Shown: positions 11,993 to 24,327 of the stretch, in pieces | Position numbering within the stretch: position 1 is the stretch's first letter | How the letters are laid out: each line of letters opens with the position of its first letter | Origin: Malania oleifera | Lineage: Eukaryota > Streptophyta > Magnoliopsida > Santalales > Ximeniaceae | DNA length: 64,000 bases | NCBI RefSeq assembly: GCF_029873635.1 | Contig: NC_080423.1 | Span: 101,928,991 to 101,992,990, forward strand | Reading direction: 5' to 3' | The notes under the pieces: model-generated | Database searches by the model: none | What the model was told of the DNA's origin: nothing | What the model saw: only the letters and a program-made list of their open reading frames with translations | Position numbers and translations under genes: made by a program

Positions 11993-12174
11993 TAATCTCG
12001 CAGGTTGATGCTGCGAGATTTAAACCGATAGACTGCTGTAAAGACGAGACGTGACAAAGAGGGAACCAAATCTCGCAGCTTGGAGCTGCGAGATTTAAAG
12101 AGAGCAGCCAGCTGGAAATCGACGCGTGGCGCGTAAGGGGCGAAAATCTCGCAGCTTGAAGCTGCGAGATTTTC
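11993..12174. repeat. Left-arm hairpins H1-H3 of the Mutator-like element
   Basis: Three palindromes of the form AATCTCGCAG-loop-CTGCGAGATT lie at 11993-12022, 12068-12097 and 12143-12174. Stems are about 12-14 bp with loops of only 3-6 bases. They are spaced about 75 bases apart. Confidence 0.85.
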
Positions 12175-12199
12175 AGGACAAGCCACCGTCACCTTCCCG

Positions 12200-12750
12200 A
12201 GTTATGCAGGGAACTTACCTGGATGCTGCCGGAGGTGGATGCTGCCGGAGGTGGGAACTTAACTGGAACTTACCTCATCACCTTGCGAGGGGGAGAAGGC
12301 TGGAATGCGACGGCGACGGAAAAGGATACAAGCAGCTTGGGCAACGGCGCCGGCAAGGATGGTGAGCGACGACGGCAGCAAGGGGTGTTGGCGACGGTGG
12401 CGGCGAGGACTGGTTCTGCTTCAAGAGGTGTTGCAGGGTAAGGACGGGGAGGTTGCCTGAGGTGGAGATGCGTGGTGGTTGTGTCGGTTTTCTGGTGCGA
12501 TCCGGAGTTGATAACGACGACGATGACGGTGACGATGGTTGCCGAAGTTGTTTGCGGTTGTGTGGTGTCGTGGCCGAATCTGCTGGTTCGTCGGGTGAGG
12601 TGGTGAAGTTGCTGCAAGGGAGGCTGGGCGAGTGGAGCGGGGGGTTGTGGAGCAGAGAGCGGCAGCGGCGGCTACTGTTGCTGCGAGTTGCCGAGAGGTG
12701 TGGGTCGTCATCGGAGTTGCAGAGGTTTGAACTGACGGCGAGGCTCGGCT
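12200..12750. other. GC-rich core of the Mutator-like element
   Basis: Rich in CGGCGACGG, GGTGGTGG and related triplets, with overlapping open frames on both strands (for example 12278-12799 minus, 12453-12830 plus). The frames translate to low-complexity Ser, Pro, Thr and Arg stretches. This may be a captured gene piece or CpG-rich filler. No protein is recognised. Confidence 0.5.
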
Positions 12751-12754
12751 CCTT

Positions 12755-12931
12755 TAAATCTCGCAGCTTGGTGCTGCGAGATTTTCTCCCCTCCGCCACG
12801 TGTCACTTTTTTATTGGCTGTTCGGTTTAAATCTCGAAGCACCAAACTGCGAGAATTTCTTCCCTCCGTGCCACGCGTTACCTTCCCAGTAGTTCTCAGT
12901 TTAAATCTCGCAGCATCAAGCTGCGAGATTA
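12755..12931. repeat. Right-arm hairpins H4-H6 of the Mutator-like element
   Basis: Mirror set of the left arm at 12755-12785, 12827-12857 and 12902-12931. H5 has decayed: its left stem reads TCTCGAAG in place of TCTCGCAG. Spacer sequences between hairpins also match the left arm in inverted order (for example CACGTGGCG against CGCGTGGCG). Confidence 0.82.
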
Positions 12932-13231
12932 CGTGAGCATTAGTTTGGGAAATTTTTTCCCCATCAGAGTTTTATTTAATATTTTATATATTTGTAATAA
13001 TAAAATGGGAAAAAACTCAAGAAAAAAGGGTGGGGGGGGGGCGGAGGGGAACAGCATAGGCAAATCGAAATTTTCAAGTAGATCTGAGACAGACCGGAGA
13101 ATATAACCGGCAGAGAACGTGACGGGTGAAGCAATACGAAATGTCAGATAAACCTTTCTTTTTTTGGATTAGGCACCAGGTTCCACGTGTCTACTGTCTT
13201 TTTTTTTTTCACTCATTTTCAATTTTTCATC

Positions 13232-13540
13232 ATTTTTTTTTTTTTTTTTTATCGGGAACTCCTGCCACCAACATGCCCTTCGAACCCCCCCGGTGCTGCA
13301 CCAAATTCATGGAGCAGCGTCCTCCTCCCCCGGGTCTCGCTTTCTCAAGTAAAGCTCGGATGCGGTTTTAGCCAGTTGGACTTTAGGCCAACTCGCTCCC
13401 CAGGACATATCGCAAGACATGTACCCCATGACGCAGCCACATTCTATCAGACTAAGAGCATCAACTGCATGCATCAACCAGGAATCGAACCCCGATGATC
13501 CTACTTAATTGCCAGCATCTTTTCCACCATGCCATGCCTA
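13232..13540 (-). mobile_element. tRNA-derived SINE, about 310 bp
   Basis: On the minus strand the 5' end has an RNA polymerase III B box, GGTTCGATTCC (13481-13491), that matches the tRNA consensus exactly. An A-box-like TGGCATGGTGG (13524-13534) lies about 40 bases upstream. A tRNA-unrelated body follows, ending in a long A-tail (T-run 13232-13250 on the plus strand). An AG microsatellite abuts the 5' end (13540-13568). A TSD could not be identified among the T-rich and AG-rich flanks. Confidence 0.75.
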
Positions 13541-13573
<33 letters not shown>

Positions 13574-14566
13574 GGCAAAACATGGAAGGGAATTTTTTTT
13601 ATTTTATTAAGGTATAGTGCTATACTTCCTTAATAAATATTAGATTTTTTCTTATCCGCTATTTTAAATAAATGTACCGAGTACAATATCCACAAAATAA
13701 TAAATAAATAAAAGAAAAATATTTAGAAAGTAAGTAGAGCATTTTTTTTTTGTAAAAATAATTAATATTTGAATAAAAAAAATTTTATGCATAATTTCTA
13801 TTTCTTCTAATGCTACTTACCCTACTTGTCATAATTTGTTTATTACTATTAATGAAGAGGTGACCATATCGTAAAATCCGTGCATTTGGTGCACGCATTC
13901 ATGTAGAGGTCAATTACACATTTATTTATAAAGAATTTGAAATGGCTACATCCTTAAAAAATGTATAATAAGAAAATCCCTTAACATATAATACTCGTCC
14001 CCACACTCAATGAAACATTCTAAATTTCAAATGAACAATACAAATGACTTTTAAAAGATAAAAGTACTTTTTTACACAAATAAAGATCAAATTGCTCGCT
14101 TGAATCACTTGCAAGCGAGAAAAAGAACTAATAAGTAAAACCATTCATAGAAAGTGATGTCATCCCAATCATCAGTGATGAATATGCTCCAACCTTGAAA
14201 TATAGGGTTTCGACCTTTTTATTGACAATTTCATTCTTACCTTGCTTCGGTGTGTCACCCTCAATAACAGGAAAGAAGTAACAAAAAGGATTTACAAGAC
14301 AAATTTATAAAACTACGACTGCAAGAATCTGAAAACAATGCATTATGCATCAACTTTTTTTTGCATTGCAGCTGCAGTTTACTGCATATTTGACAAAACA
14401 GCATAGCCAAATATACAGAATTCTCTCATGGATGGAACATAAAAATCCTCTCTGTATCAGTTCGAGCATCTATGCATCATCCCTATGTTAACATTTGGGT
14501 GTATAAAACGGCAGCTAAAGAAGAGACCATGGTCTGATTTTGTTGCAAAAACGAGCAACAAGTCAT
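13541..14566. other. Intergenic, FSD 3' flank
   Basis: AG microsatellite followed by AT-rich DNA. The segment nearest 14566 is expected to hold the 3' UTR of the superoxide dismutase gene. No other feature is seen. Confidence 0.4.
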
Positions 14567-17500
14567 TTATTCAGCCTCTGAATCATAATTTTCAGCCTTC
14601 ACATACGTCTCATAAGGTTTACCTATTATGACTGGATCGGCCTCTTCCTCTCTTTTTCTCCTTTCTTCTTCTTCTCTTTCTCTCCGTGCAGCTCGAGCCT
14701 TCGCAATTTCAAGTCTAGAACTCACTGCTTCCCATGATACAAGCTTCTCCATGAAGACTGATATGTAATCAGCACGCCGGTTCTGTCATAAGAAACAAAG
14801 ACTATGCCATTGTTATAGTATAGCTGCAAGAGTCTGAAAAACAGACAGACAAATAAGTTTTAAAAAATAAAAAAATGACTAGCAGGGTTTTTCTTGTGTT
14901 TCATCAATGGGTTTACCTGAAAGTCAAGGTAGTAAGCATGCTGTCGGGAAAAATCAAAATACAAACCAGAATTAGTAATTAATAAATATATCATATGAGA
15001 AATCACAAAATCATTATCTTGATCAAGATAAACAATCAACATGCCGAGTACCTCCCAAACATCAATAGTCAGGATCGGCTGCAATAAACAACCACAATAT
15101 CATTAGAACACGCATGTGTACAAACTACAAACTTGGGGCAAAAGAACAGCTTTTAATATACTCACAGAGTAATCCCAAAGAAGAGGGTTTACAGCGTTGG
15201 GACTCTTCACAATTACAAGCTTTTTATCTTCCTCTGATGGATGAGGATTGGTAGCATTTTCTACATCAAGTCTATTTGCTTTGTCTGGATAAGAACAACA
15301 GAACAACATGTTAAAACTGATAAAATTCAGCAAGGAGCACAATAAATTGATCATCAGAAAAATTATAACAAAAAGCAAAAACTGCCATATTGTAGTGGAA
15401 GGATCCTCTTACAGACAAGCCAGGCCCAACCAGAACCAAACTGCGTGGATGCAGCTGACTTGAACTCCTTGACAAAACTTTCAAAAGAACCAAAGTCTCT
15501 TTCAATCAATTTCAGAAGATCTCCAGATGGTTTTCCGCCACCACTTGGTTTCATTGATTCCCAAAAGAAATCATGGTTCCAGACCTGCATATGGGTGAAA
15601 AAGACTATTTTTTAAAAAAATAAAAGGCACATAACAAGCAGATACTTCCTTTGACAATAATTGCTACAACCTACAACATTTGGTTATGAAAAATATTTAT
15701 AACTGCTATGACCTACAATTTAGGTCTGCAATCACTTACAAAAATTGAGACATACTTTTGAGTGTTTATTTTTAAACACTTGCCTTAGAAAGTACTTCTA
15801 CGGGGAAAAAGAAAACTTCTTAGAACAACTGCTGTTTTAGGCATGCCTTGCCTTGAGGGCTTTTAAAACATTGGTATGGAGATTTGGTCATTTAAGTAGA
15901 AGCTCCATTTTCAAAACTACATTTTTATTTGTTTCGACCAGCTAAAATGCAAGTACATTAAGGTAGTGTTTGGGAGGGTGGATTTCAGACCTTGGATGTG
16001 CATTTGAGTGGATTTGGACAAATTTAAATGTAATTTTATATTACATCTTATCCAAATCAAATACAACTCCAAATCTAAGGCCTCTCCAAACATAGGGTAA
16101 GTAGTAACACAAAGAATGAGTAGAAGACCTAGAAATGGGTCTAAGCATGCCTTGCCGGCTGTCTGAATTTGACTAATGGCTCCATACGCTATTCCATTCT
16201 CCTTTTTTTTCACTTAATTATTATTGTTTTGGTTTTCCAGGAGACCCATTTGCATACTAGATAACTCAGGGCAGACCATCCCCCATCCCAAGATCCTTCC
16301 TAACTCTTCCTAAGATTAGAATTCTAGACTTCCAATATAGAAATCTTAATCACTGAGATGTCCCTGGGGCTCTGTTTTTAACTTTTGCATCCACGCCACT
16401 CAGTATAGTAGAAAAGTGAGTTTGGATCCATGCTTTCCTCGCATTTATCTCAACTATTCGCTCCCAAGTCTCTCATGTATTCAGTCTCAACTTCCATGTC
16501 TCATACGACTGATTGAACTTTCAAATGCCCATGTATTCAATAACATTGCTTTGATATATATATATATATATATATATATGTTTGGCACCTTATCTATTGA
16601 ATCCTTTGTTAGTGTTTTTTTAATAAAATAAATTGCCATTGGTATCAGTTGTTAGCTGTTGTTTTAAGCATTTCCACCTTGGTTAAATAATAAATGAAAA
16701 CGGATCCTTGTGAAAATGTGTCAGCATTGATGGAAACACTTCAACAAACACCAACCACAAAATCAATTGTTCCACCTACATTTCCCCTTCATCATCATCT
16801 AGGAGTTGTCTCATTTCAGGTGCATGGAAAATTCTGAAAAGGGGCATACTACCCTATCAGAAGGTACTAGAGAAATTTTTTACCAAAATTTAATTTTTGT
16901 GCTGAAATTTTAAGATGCAATCAAATGGTGGCTGTCAGGTGGCACAAAGCTCCTAAAAGACACGGAGATAAACATTCAAAAAATTAAGGTTTCAATATTA
17001 AATGCAAATATGTACATCAGAACAAGATATTCTAAAATTATTTTTTTGATCATGAACATGGAAAACAGCCATTCACTTTCACAGAAAAAGAATTGGGACC
17101 AGTAAATTCAAGCTTTTCAAAAGATTTTTTTAAAAAAAAATATTATGTTCAATTGTACACTATTTAAAAATATATATATACAGAAAAAATTATTTAATCA
17201 AAAAAATATTTGAAAAGAACATGGTTAAAATATCTTTTGTCAAAATTTTCAATCAAAACTTGATTGACCCAATGTGGAACAATCATATAATGGTTGAAAT
17301 ATTGAAAAGCAAATAAACACATCCTTTGCACACAAGGATTGGAAATAAAATAAGCAAAATACTACATTTAAAATTAGATATTCCTTGAACCAATCTATCC
17401 TGATGGGAGGAATTTGGTTTGTTCAATAAATATTTTCATGTAACCCTAAATAGTGAAAGTAATAATGATCAGACACTGTTTTACATCGAAACAAAGTAAC

Positions 17501-20500
17501 CTTCAGGTGGAACATTACTTCATACTCAATGGTTTGCTCATATTTTCTATTAACTGCAATAGATGGTTTAGTGGTCCTATCAATAAAACTAGAAGTATCA
17601 TTATTTCAACTTGAGGAAAAATATATTAGAATAGGTAAAAAAATATATTACTTAAATTACCATTACATATAAACATTATTAAATGAAATACTAAATAAGT
17701 ATGTTAAAAGTAGTTACATAATAACAAAGAGCTACAGCCTACAGATGTTATTTGAGCAATAGAAGCATAGACTAAACCCACCAACTGAATGGTGTGAAGA
17801 AGACTGGAATAATACAAACTATCCTGAAACAGCAAAACAATTATCACATATATACAGCCATGTTTCTCATACAACTGAACACCAAATTGGCAATAATTAG
17901 CAATGCTTTTCTAAAATATATCTAATAAGCAATTGGTATATGCTAATTACTAATTATAATTGCAATGTCAAAAGTTTTGATAAATATTTAAGAGAATTAC
18001 CACTAAATTTGGGTTACTCATAGTAATGTGATTCATTGTTTTATTGTGGAATACTATTTTTTTATTTCAAGAGTTGTTTGTTCTAACTCCTTGTTCTTTT
18101 ATCATCTCATTACTAATGTAGAGAACAAAGACAAGTGCGTTCATAAATACCTGTGCAGCATTGTTGAATGCTGGAAGTAGATTGCCCTTGTTGTATGAAG
18201 CAATAACTATGTCTTCCAATGGCTTTTCATCTAACTCCGTTCCTACTATTTGCTTGTTCAAGTTGTCCACATAACCTCTATGGTGTTTTCCCCAGTGGTA
18301 CTCTAGTGTTTCCTGACTCATATGTGGCTCCAAAGCATTCTATTATACACATGTTAAAATTAGATACTAAAAAAGAAAGCAAACATTAATTTATTTTTAT
18401 ATTAAAAAAATCAACAAGAACACCATAAATATTCTGGCACTCATTTCAAGTCCAAGTTCATGATTTCTCCGTTTTGTATTGTTTACAAGCAAAGGAAAAT
18501 ATTGTTGTCACCATGAGTTTTCACCTTGAAATTGAAAAAAGCTCAGGGTAAAAAAGGCTCAGGCTATGATGACAAAGCAAGCTCAGATATTTAATGCACA
18601 ACCCTGGAACATGGGAGACAAGATACGAGTACAACCTGAGAAACCAACAGGGGCAAAACAAATCCTAAAAATGTATAATACAACACAGCAAATGCACATC
18701 AATAAATGACTTATATTTACTTACATAAATATATCATAAATAACAAAACATTAATTGAAATTTTTAGGCAGACTATTATTCCCATTCTTATTTCAAAGGA
18801 ATTCTCAACATATTACCTCTTCTATTGTAAATATAATAACATTTATTATAATATCTTCTATACTAGACAAACCATTTCAATTCACTAATGTCATTCCTCT
18901 TTTTTCCACAATTTCGTATTTCATAAATAAATTGAAAAGTCTCATTATGTTATCATGTATAAATAGCATTGAGGAATCACTGAAGAAATGTCTATGGAGT
19001 GCCAAAAAAGTGCCAGAAATTGAACTGTATTTTACATTGTGAACTCATTTAAGGAATATCAAATGCATGTTACCAAGAAGAGCAGATATTCCGCACATAA
19101 TGGAGCACTTTCTAGAAGCATGTTTTCTACATTGTTTATCACAGGCACAGATCAAGAAAGGTAAACAGCTTTTATCATTTTGAACAAGAAATAAAAAACA
19201 AATTTTTTCAGATCTTACCAGTGGATATGGGGGTGGTTTCAACTCAAATTTTGCAGTCACTATAGCAGGACCAGCTTTTCTTAAACATTGTTTCTGCAAC
19301 CAAACTAAAAGAACTGATCAAGAAAAAAACTAACAACACTTTTAAGTTTCAACAGAAAGAATTGCAGGTTATTTGACAAAACAATAAACCACGTTTCAAG
19401 TATTGTTGGAATTAAAAAATTAGATGCAAAATGGAACTTGTTTTGTGTCTGGTTTTGCTACAGCAGTCAGCTGGAAAACCCAAAATTTCTATTCCAATTT
19501 CAATCAAACATTTACCGCTTCCTTGAGAAATTTTCATATATTTTAGCAGGAGCTAAATCATGTCACTTGCAATTAATGATTCCTTTTTGCTGGAAGACCG
19601 TTCTCTCGTAACATTTTAGTTGCACTCGTATTTACCTATCATCAAAACAAGATATGCATAGTGGGCATGATGTACAGAGATGGCACTCCACAAAATAGCC
19701 ATTGGATTTATTGGCCGGTATAAGCAAGTCATAACTAGAAAGAAAATCCCTCGTGTAACTTACATGCTCCATCAAGCATCCAAAAGGGCACAATGTATGC
19801 AGTTTTACCTCCACAATTGGAGAGGCTATTTCTGTGACACAAGTGACTTTCAGATTGGGTGTAACACTGACACAATGGGATCAACTAGGACAATAAAATT
19901 GCCACAGTTCGTAAAAATTAGAGAACTAATACTTTGAAGCAGCTTGTTATTTTCACATTTCATTAAATGTTGTTAAGTCATCATCTATTTGGCAATCTTA
20001 ACTGAAGCAAAATCATCAATTGCCAGTGCTCTGCCTGAATCTTTGGTGGAATCAATCGAACCATTTCAGAATTTTAACCACTTCAACAAGATGAGAAAAA
20101 AAAATATATTATTATATGAACACAAAAATTAGGCCTTTCTTTATATTTTCCAAGTTTATAATATCTATTTATGGCTTTCTCTGAGATATTTTACATTCAT
20201 AAAAAAATGTTTCCAATATGGATACGAGGTAAAAGCCTAAAAGAGATGGTTAGATAACACCTTGGACTTTTTGCTTGATATCTTTCCCAAATGTGGGAAA
20301 ACTACTACTCTTCTGCTTGGATTTTAATAAGTAAACATTTTACAATGGAACCAAACATACCTCTCTAGTGAAATCGAGTCAACTCATATCAGCGCAGGCC
20401 AATCAAAAAGATGAGAGCATAACTTAACATTTATGCATGTAAGGTTCCACATCCAAAATTTATAAATAAATAAAAAAATTAGGGTTTGAAGAAAAAACAA

Positions 20501-20875
20501 AAAGACTAAATATCGTCCCTCGCATCGGAAATTCAAAATCTTAGCTACATGTCCTCGAAATAAACATCCACACAAGACAAAAAATCAACCACTAGAAACG
20601 AGAATTGCAGCAAACAGTGCAAAATGAAAGCATACAGTCATACAGATACAAGCATACCGGCTTTCTCCTCCATTGCCAGCAATGAACTGGTCCTGGAACT
20701 CCACGAGACCCTGCCACGAGAAAAATTTCTGAATAAATGTGGGAGCAAGAGGAGAGAGAAAGCAGAGAGAGAGGGGGGAGGAAGAGAAGGCGCAGCAATT
20801 GCGACCTCGGAAGGGAAGAAGCGCGCAGGTTAGCGAAGGAGCAGGCGAAGCAGTCGCCACCATATCCATATGCAT
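14567..20875 (-). CDS. FSD2: Plastid iron superoxide dismutase (FSD2-type), 8 exons, about 332 aa
   Basis: Converts superoxide to oxygen and hydrogen peroxide in the plastid. Exons read as 20875-20710, 19304-19219, 18339-18151, 15584-15413, 15284-15166, 15078-15052, 14940-14917 and 14782-14567 (999 nt, in frame). Exons 2-8 are secure. The exon 1 donor (CAGG|GTCTCG) is weak but is the one that keeps the frame. Exon 1 encodes a Ser/Ala-rich transit peptide. The mature part has [10 protein letters not shown], then the iron ligands: His99 (EYHWGKHH), His151 (VWNHDFFW), Asp250 and His254 (DVWEHAYY). The C-terminus is a long charged tail ([13 protein letters not shown]) ending DSEAE, as in FSD2 and not FSD1. 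In Arabidopsis FSD2 pairs with FSD3 in the plastid nucleoid and protects the plastid transcription machinery. Introns are long (up to 2.6 kb) and AT-rich. No disabling change is seen. Confidence 0.92.
15585..18150 (-). other. Long intron 3 of FSD2
   Basis: A 2.57-kb AT-rich intron between the exons carrying the first and second iron-ligand histidines. It holds an (AT)n microsatellite (16554-16579) and no internal gene. Confidence 0.75.
19305..20709 (-). other. Intron 1 of FSD2
   Basis: About 1.4 kb separating the transit-peptide exon from the exon encoding the FELKPPPYP start of the mature enzyme. An alternative donor at 20629 (AAGCCG|GTATGC) looks stronger but breaks the frame when joined to either acceptor near 19305. 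Short frames here are not coding. Confidence 0.6.
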
Positions 20876-21658
20876 TTGCAGAAGAATTGAAATTTGGTAG
20901 ACGGAAAGAGCAGAGTCCCCTGAAATTTGTAAGAGCTTCTCTGTACTCTGTACTCTGTACTCTCTAGTCTCGGGCAGTAGTACTACACTGCCACTCGTGC
21001 AAGAAGCCAAGAGGGCTGGGGACCGCCGATTCACCCGTTTTAGAGAAAACCAACCGGTCCGGAGGAAATGTGAACTTCATTAGGCCCTCGGTCACTCGCG
21101 AGCTTAACTAAATTTCTGTAATTTAATTACTTTTAATATTGTATAAATAATATTATTTACTTTTTTGTCTGTGTATATATATAATATTATTTTACACTCA
21201 AAGTAAGCTTAATTAATTTGCATTTTAATTCAATAATTTTGAGATTTATTTAGTTTAAACTAAGTCAAGTATGTCGACTCGACTCGACTTGACTCAATTC
21301 AAATATATACAAACTTAATTGAACAAAAAATGAACTTCACTCATTACTTTAAGTTCATACAAAGTCACAAAATTCATCTCAAGCTTCTCAATTGATGATG
21401 TTCTTGTAGTCATCAATTGAAATTCCATTAGATTCGTAAAAGCATAGTATACTTTGACCCTTTCACCGATCAAATGAATGATTTAACTATAATAAATAAT
21501 TTAAACACAATACTTGATATTATTTTTAATTAGAAATGGTAAATTTTACCACCTAAATTGTGTGATAAAATCTAAATTAGGTAATTTTGAAAATTTGAAA
21601 ATGGAAATGAGATGTGGTAGTCAGGGGTGATCATTTGATCAGTTCGATGAATTCAGTT
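20876..21658. other. FSD2 promoter side and AT-rich intergenic
   Basis: Just upstream of the start codon a 7-base unit is repeated in tandem (TGTACTC, about 20941-20962). The rest is AT-rich. From about 21610 the sequence resembles the left end of a small hAT-like repeat that continues at 35261. Confidence 0.4.
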
Positions 21659-24037
21659 TGTTGACTTTTTGAATCTGATCTCTGTTTCGATACTGACAAA
21701 GTATAAGTTTCTTATGTGTATATCTAGCATGTGAATAGATTCATTAATTTAACACACATATAAAGGAATGGAAATGCAAGCCTAAAGGACTTAAAGCCTA
21801 TACGGTCTGACGTATTCTATGAAAACTGAAAAGTAAAGAAAAAGAAGAAGACATCTATTTTAATTTGTATTGCATTTAGTTCTTATATTTGGTTTGTAAT
21901 AATGCAGGTCTTATATGATATGATTGCAAAGCTCAGAATGACCATAGACAAACCAAAGCTTAGGGTACCCAACACTTTCATGAAAAATTCTTTTCATAAA
22001 ACTAAAATCATATAAAAAAGATTTAAATCATTTTAGATCAAAATAGGGCTAAAAATTGCTTTTTTTTTTTAACTATCCTCGATCGACCAGCCTTCTCTAG
22101 TTTTAAAAGCCTCAGCTGACCGACCATGCCTTGAGGGCAAAATTGAAATTTTAATGACCTCAGTCGACCAGCCTATTTTATACATAAAGCCCTCAGCCAA
22201 TCGGCCTTCTTACTTGGGCCAAATCTACATGCCTCAGCCGACCGACCAAATTAGTTCAAAAAAGCCCTCAGCAGACCGATCCTCAAGAATCGGCAGACTG
22301 GTTTAAGCATCAGTCAATCGAACTTACGAAGGTTCAAAAAGTTGCCCAAGCCAGCCGACCGACCCTTTCCTTAGCCAATTGAACCCGTTTTAAAATTTGA
22401 AATTCTTGTGTGTGTTCAGCCGATCGACGCTAGCACCGGTTGACCGAACGTCTCGGGTTCTAGTTATTTTCCAGTGCTAATCACGTTTTATTTTTTAATT
22501 AAACAACTTAGAAAATACCGAGCGTGTCCCCAAACGATCATATTTTCAAAAACTCTATAAATACCCCTTCCATAAGCTAAATTATCAACTTTGATTTGTT
22601 AAAAACTTCTCTCAAATCTTTTGGGTTATTTTTTTAATCAAAGTTCCCCCAAACACATTTTATTATAAAAATTCTTTTTGGAGAAAAATTTTTTACATAC
22701 TCTCTTTCCTTTTATACATTTGAAAAATACTTTTGAAAGAGAGCATTCATTTTATTTAGGACATTTATTTTTAATCATCAATAGCATTTACTCTCACTTG
22801 TTCATTAGTTTTAAAAATCAATTTTTGAGAGTAAGCTTTGAGTGTTTCCCATATTATTTCTTTGATAAATATTTATTGGGAAAACTCTATGTAGCTTTTG
22901 AATCTTTGCACATCTATTAGAAGATTCAAATGCTCATACAGTATTTATTACACAAATATTTTTGAGCTTAAATCCTAGTTTCTCCAAACAATTTCTTTTT
23001 GCAAAATCTTTATTTGGAGAACATATGTATCACTTTCAGATTTTTAAAATGTTTTATTGCTCACTCCATATTTTAAATCAAAGTTCATATATTCTTATTT
23101 GTGCAAAAATCACTTTGAAAGCAAACACCCTAAGTTCTCCTGATTTTTATTGAAAAATATTTTTGGAGAAATATTTATTTGGATCTTTGAAGTGCTTATC
23201 ATATACATAATATTCAAGGATTACAAAATTATTTTGAGAAAATTACCCTACTCTACTAAATTTATTTCATATCATACTAGAGTGCATTTTTTAGTTTCAT
23301 GTGTACATCTCTGCTTTTTCTGAGAAGCATTTTATATGTACAAAAAATTGTTTTATGAACCGATTCGACTCATCCTACGAATTAAGCCAGGGAGTCTCTA
23401 TCCCGTAAGGGAGACCGATTTGGTTTAACCCAATAAATTGAACTGAGGTGTCTCCGCCCCGTAAGAGAGACCAGTTGGGCTTAGCCTGGTAATTGGGTTG
23501 GGGTATTTCTTGCCCTATAAGGAGAGGTTGTATTGGTTGTGGCTCAGCCCTGTGATTGAGTTGGGGTTTACCTCGCCCCATAAGGAGAGGTTGTAATGGT
23601 ATATACTCCACCCATTAAATGAGTAAGGTTAGTGGAATCCTTGAGAGGTATGCCCATGGCGGGGACGTAGGTAGTATTGACCGAACCTCGATAACAAATA
23701 TGTGTGTGTCTCTCTCTATCTCATTTACTTTTTACACTTTAATTTTCATATGTGTATGTTTATTTACTAATAGAACTATTTTGCATGCACACATACTTTA
23801 TTTAAATGAGATATGTTACACGTGTATGTTTGTATTTATTGCTTAACCACTTTACATACATACTTCAAATTTATATGGGATATATGTATGCAAATATTTA
23901 GTTTGTTGATAATGTCATAGTTGTTTTAAATATTTGCATACTTGATTATCTGTGGTGAATCGGCACAAAGCTTAAATCGGCTAAAAAAATTTTAAATACC
24001 CAATTCACCCTCTCTTGGAATCACATCATTCCTAACA
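21659..24037 (+). repeat. 5' LTR of the LARD-like element (2379 bp)
   Basis: TGTTGAC to CTAACA. Contains a cluster of CGACCGA-type motifs (about 22078-22445), then CTCTATAAATACCCC (about 22553), a good TATA box. A later set of three GTAAGGGAGA-type repeats (about 23400-23600) is also present in the 3' LTR. Many differences from the 3' LTR are transitions, so the insertion is old. Confidence 0.85.
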
Positions 24038-24039
24038 AT

Positions 24040-24051
24040 TGGTATCAGAGC
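24040..24051 (+). promoter_or_regulatory. Primer binding site, tRNA-Met(i)
   Basis: TGGTATCAGAGC, two bases after the 5' LTR, is an exact match to the standard plant initiator-Met primer site. Confidence 0.9.
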
Positions 24052-24119
24052 CTGATTACAATAAGTTTAACCGCTATTTGCATAAAGATTGCAATAACTC
24101 ATATTTGGTGTATCCCTGT

Positions 24120-24286
24120 TGTAGAAACCGGAAAAAAAATAAAATTTAAAATAAAATAAAATAAATAAATAAATAAAATAAAATAATAAAATAAAATAAA
24201 TTAATTAAATTAACAAATAAAAGGAATAGTATGATAAGGAAATATATATATATATATATATATATAAGTTAAAAGTAATTATGATA

Positions 24287-24327
<41 letters not shown>

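Larger units (their letters stand above)
11906..13019. mobile_element. Non-autonomous Mutator-like element with hairpin-bearing TIRs
   Basis: Both ends carry a long inverted repeat of about 275 bases that starts GAGTTTTTTCCCATTTTATT and runs inward, well conserved, to about 12180 and 12750. The flanks have a direct repeat AGAAAAAAG (11897-11905 and 13020-13028), a 9-base TSD as in Mutator-like elements. Because of an extra base at one tip, 8 bases (hAT-like) is also possible. Each arm contains three short palindromes, listed separately. The core (about 12200-12750) is strikingly GC-rich compared with the AT-rich flanks. No transposase frame is present. Confidence 0.78.

Noticed and set aside
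12278-12799. 173-codon minus-strand frame in the Mutator-like element
   Set aside because: Low-complexity Ser/Pro/Arg product of GC-rich sequence, overlapped by frames on both strands.
11993-12931. Hairpins as tRNA genes or rho-independent terminators
   Set aside because: No cloverleaf or T-tract, and plant nuclear context; they are palindromes within TIRs.
20876-21034. Upstream extension of the FSD2 exon 1 frame to a Met at 21034
   Set aside because: It would put about 53 unrelated residues before a good transit peptide; the Met at 20875 is more likely.
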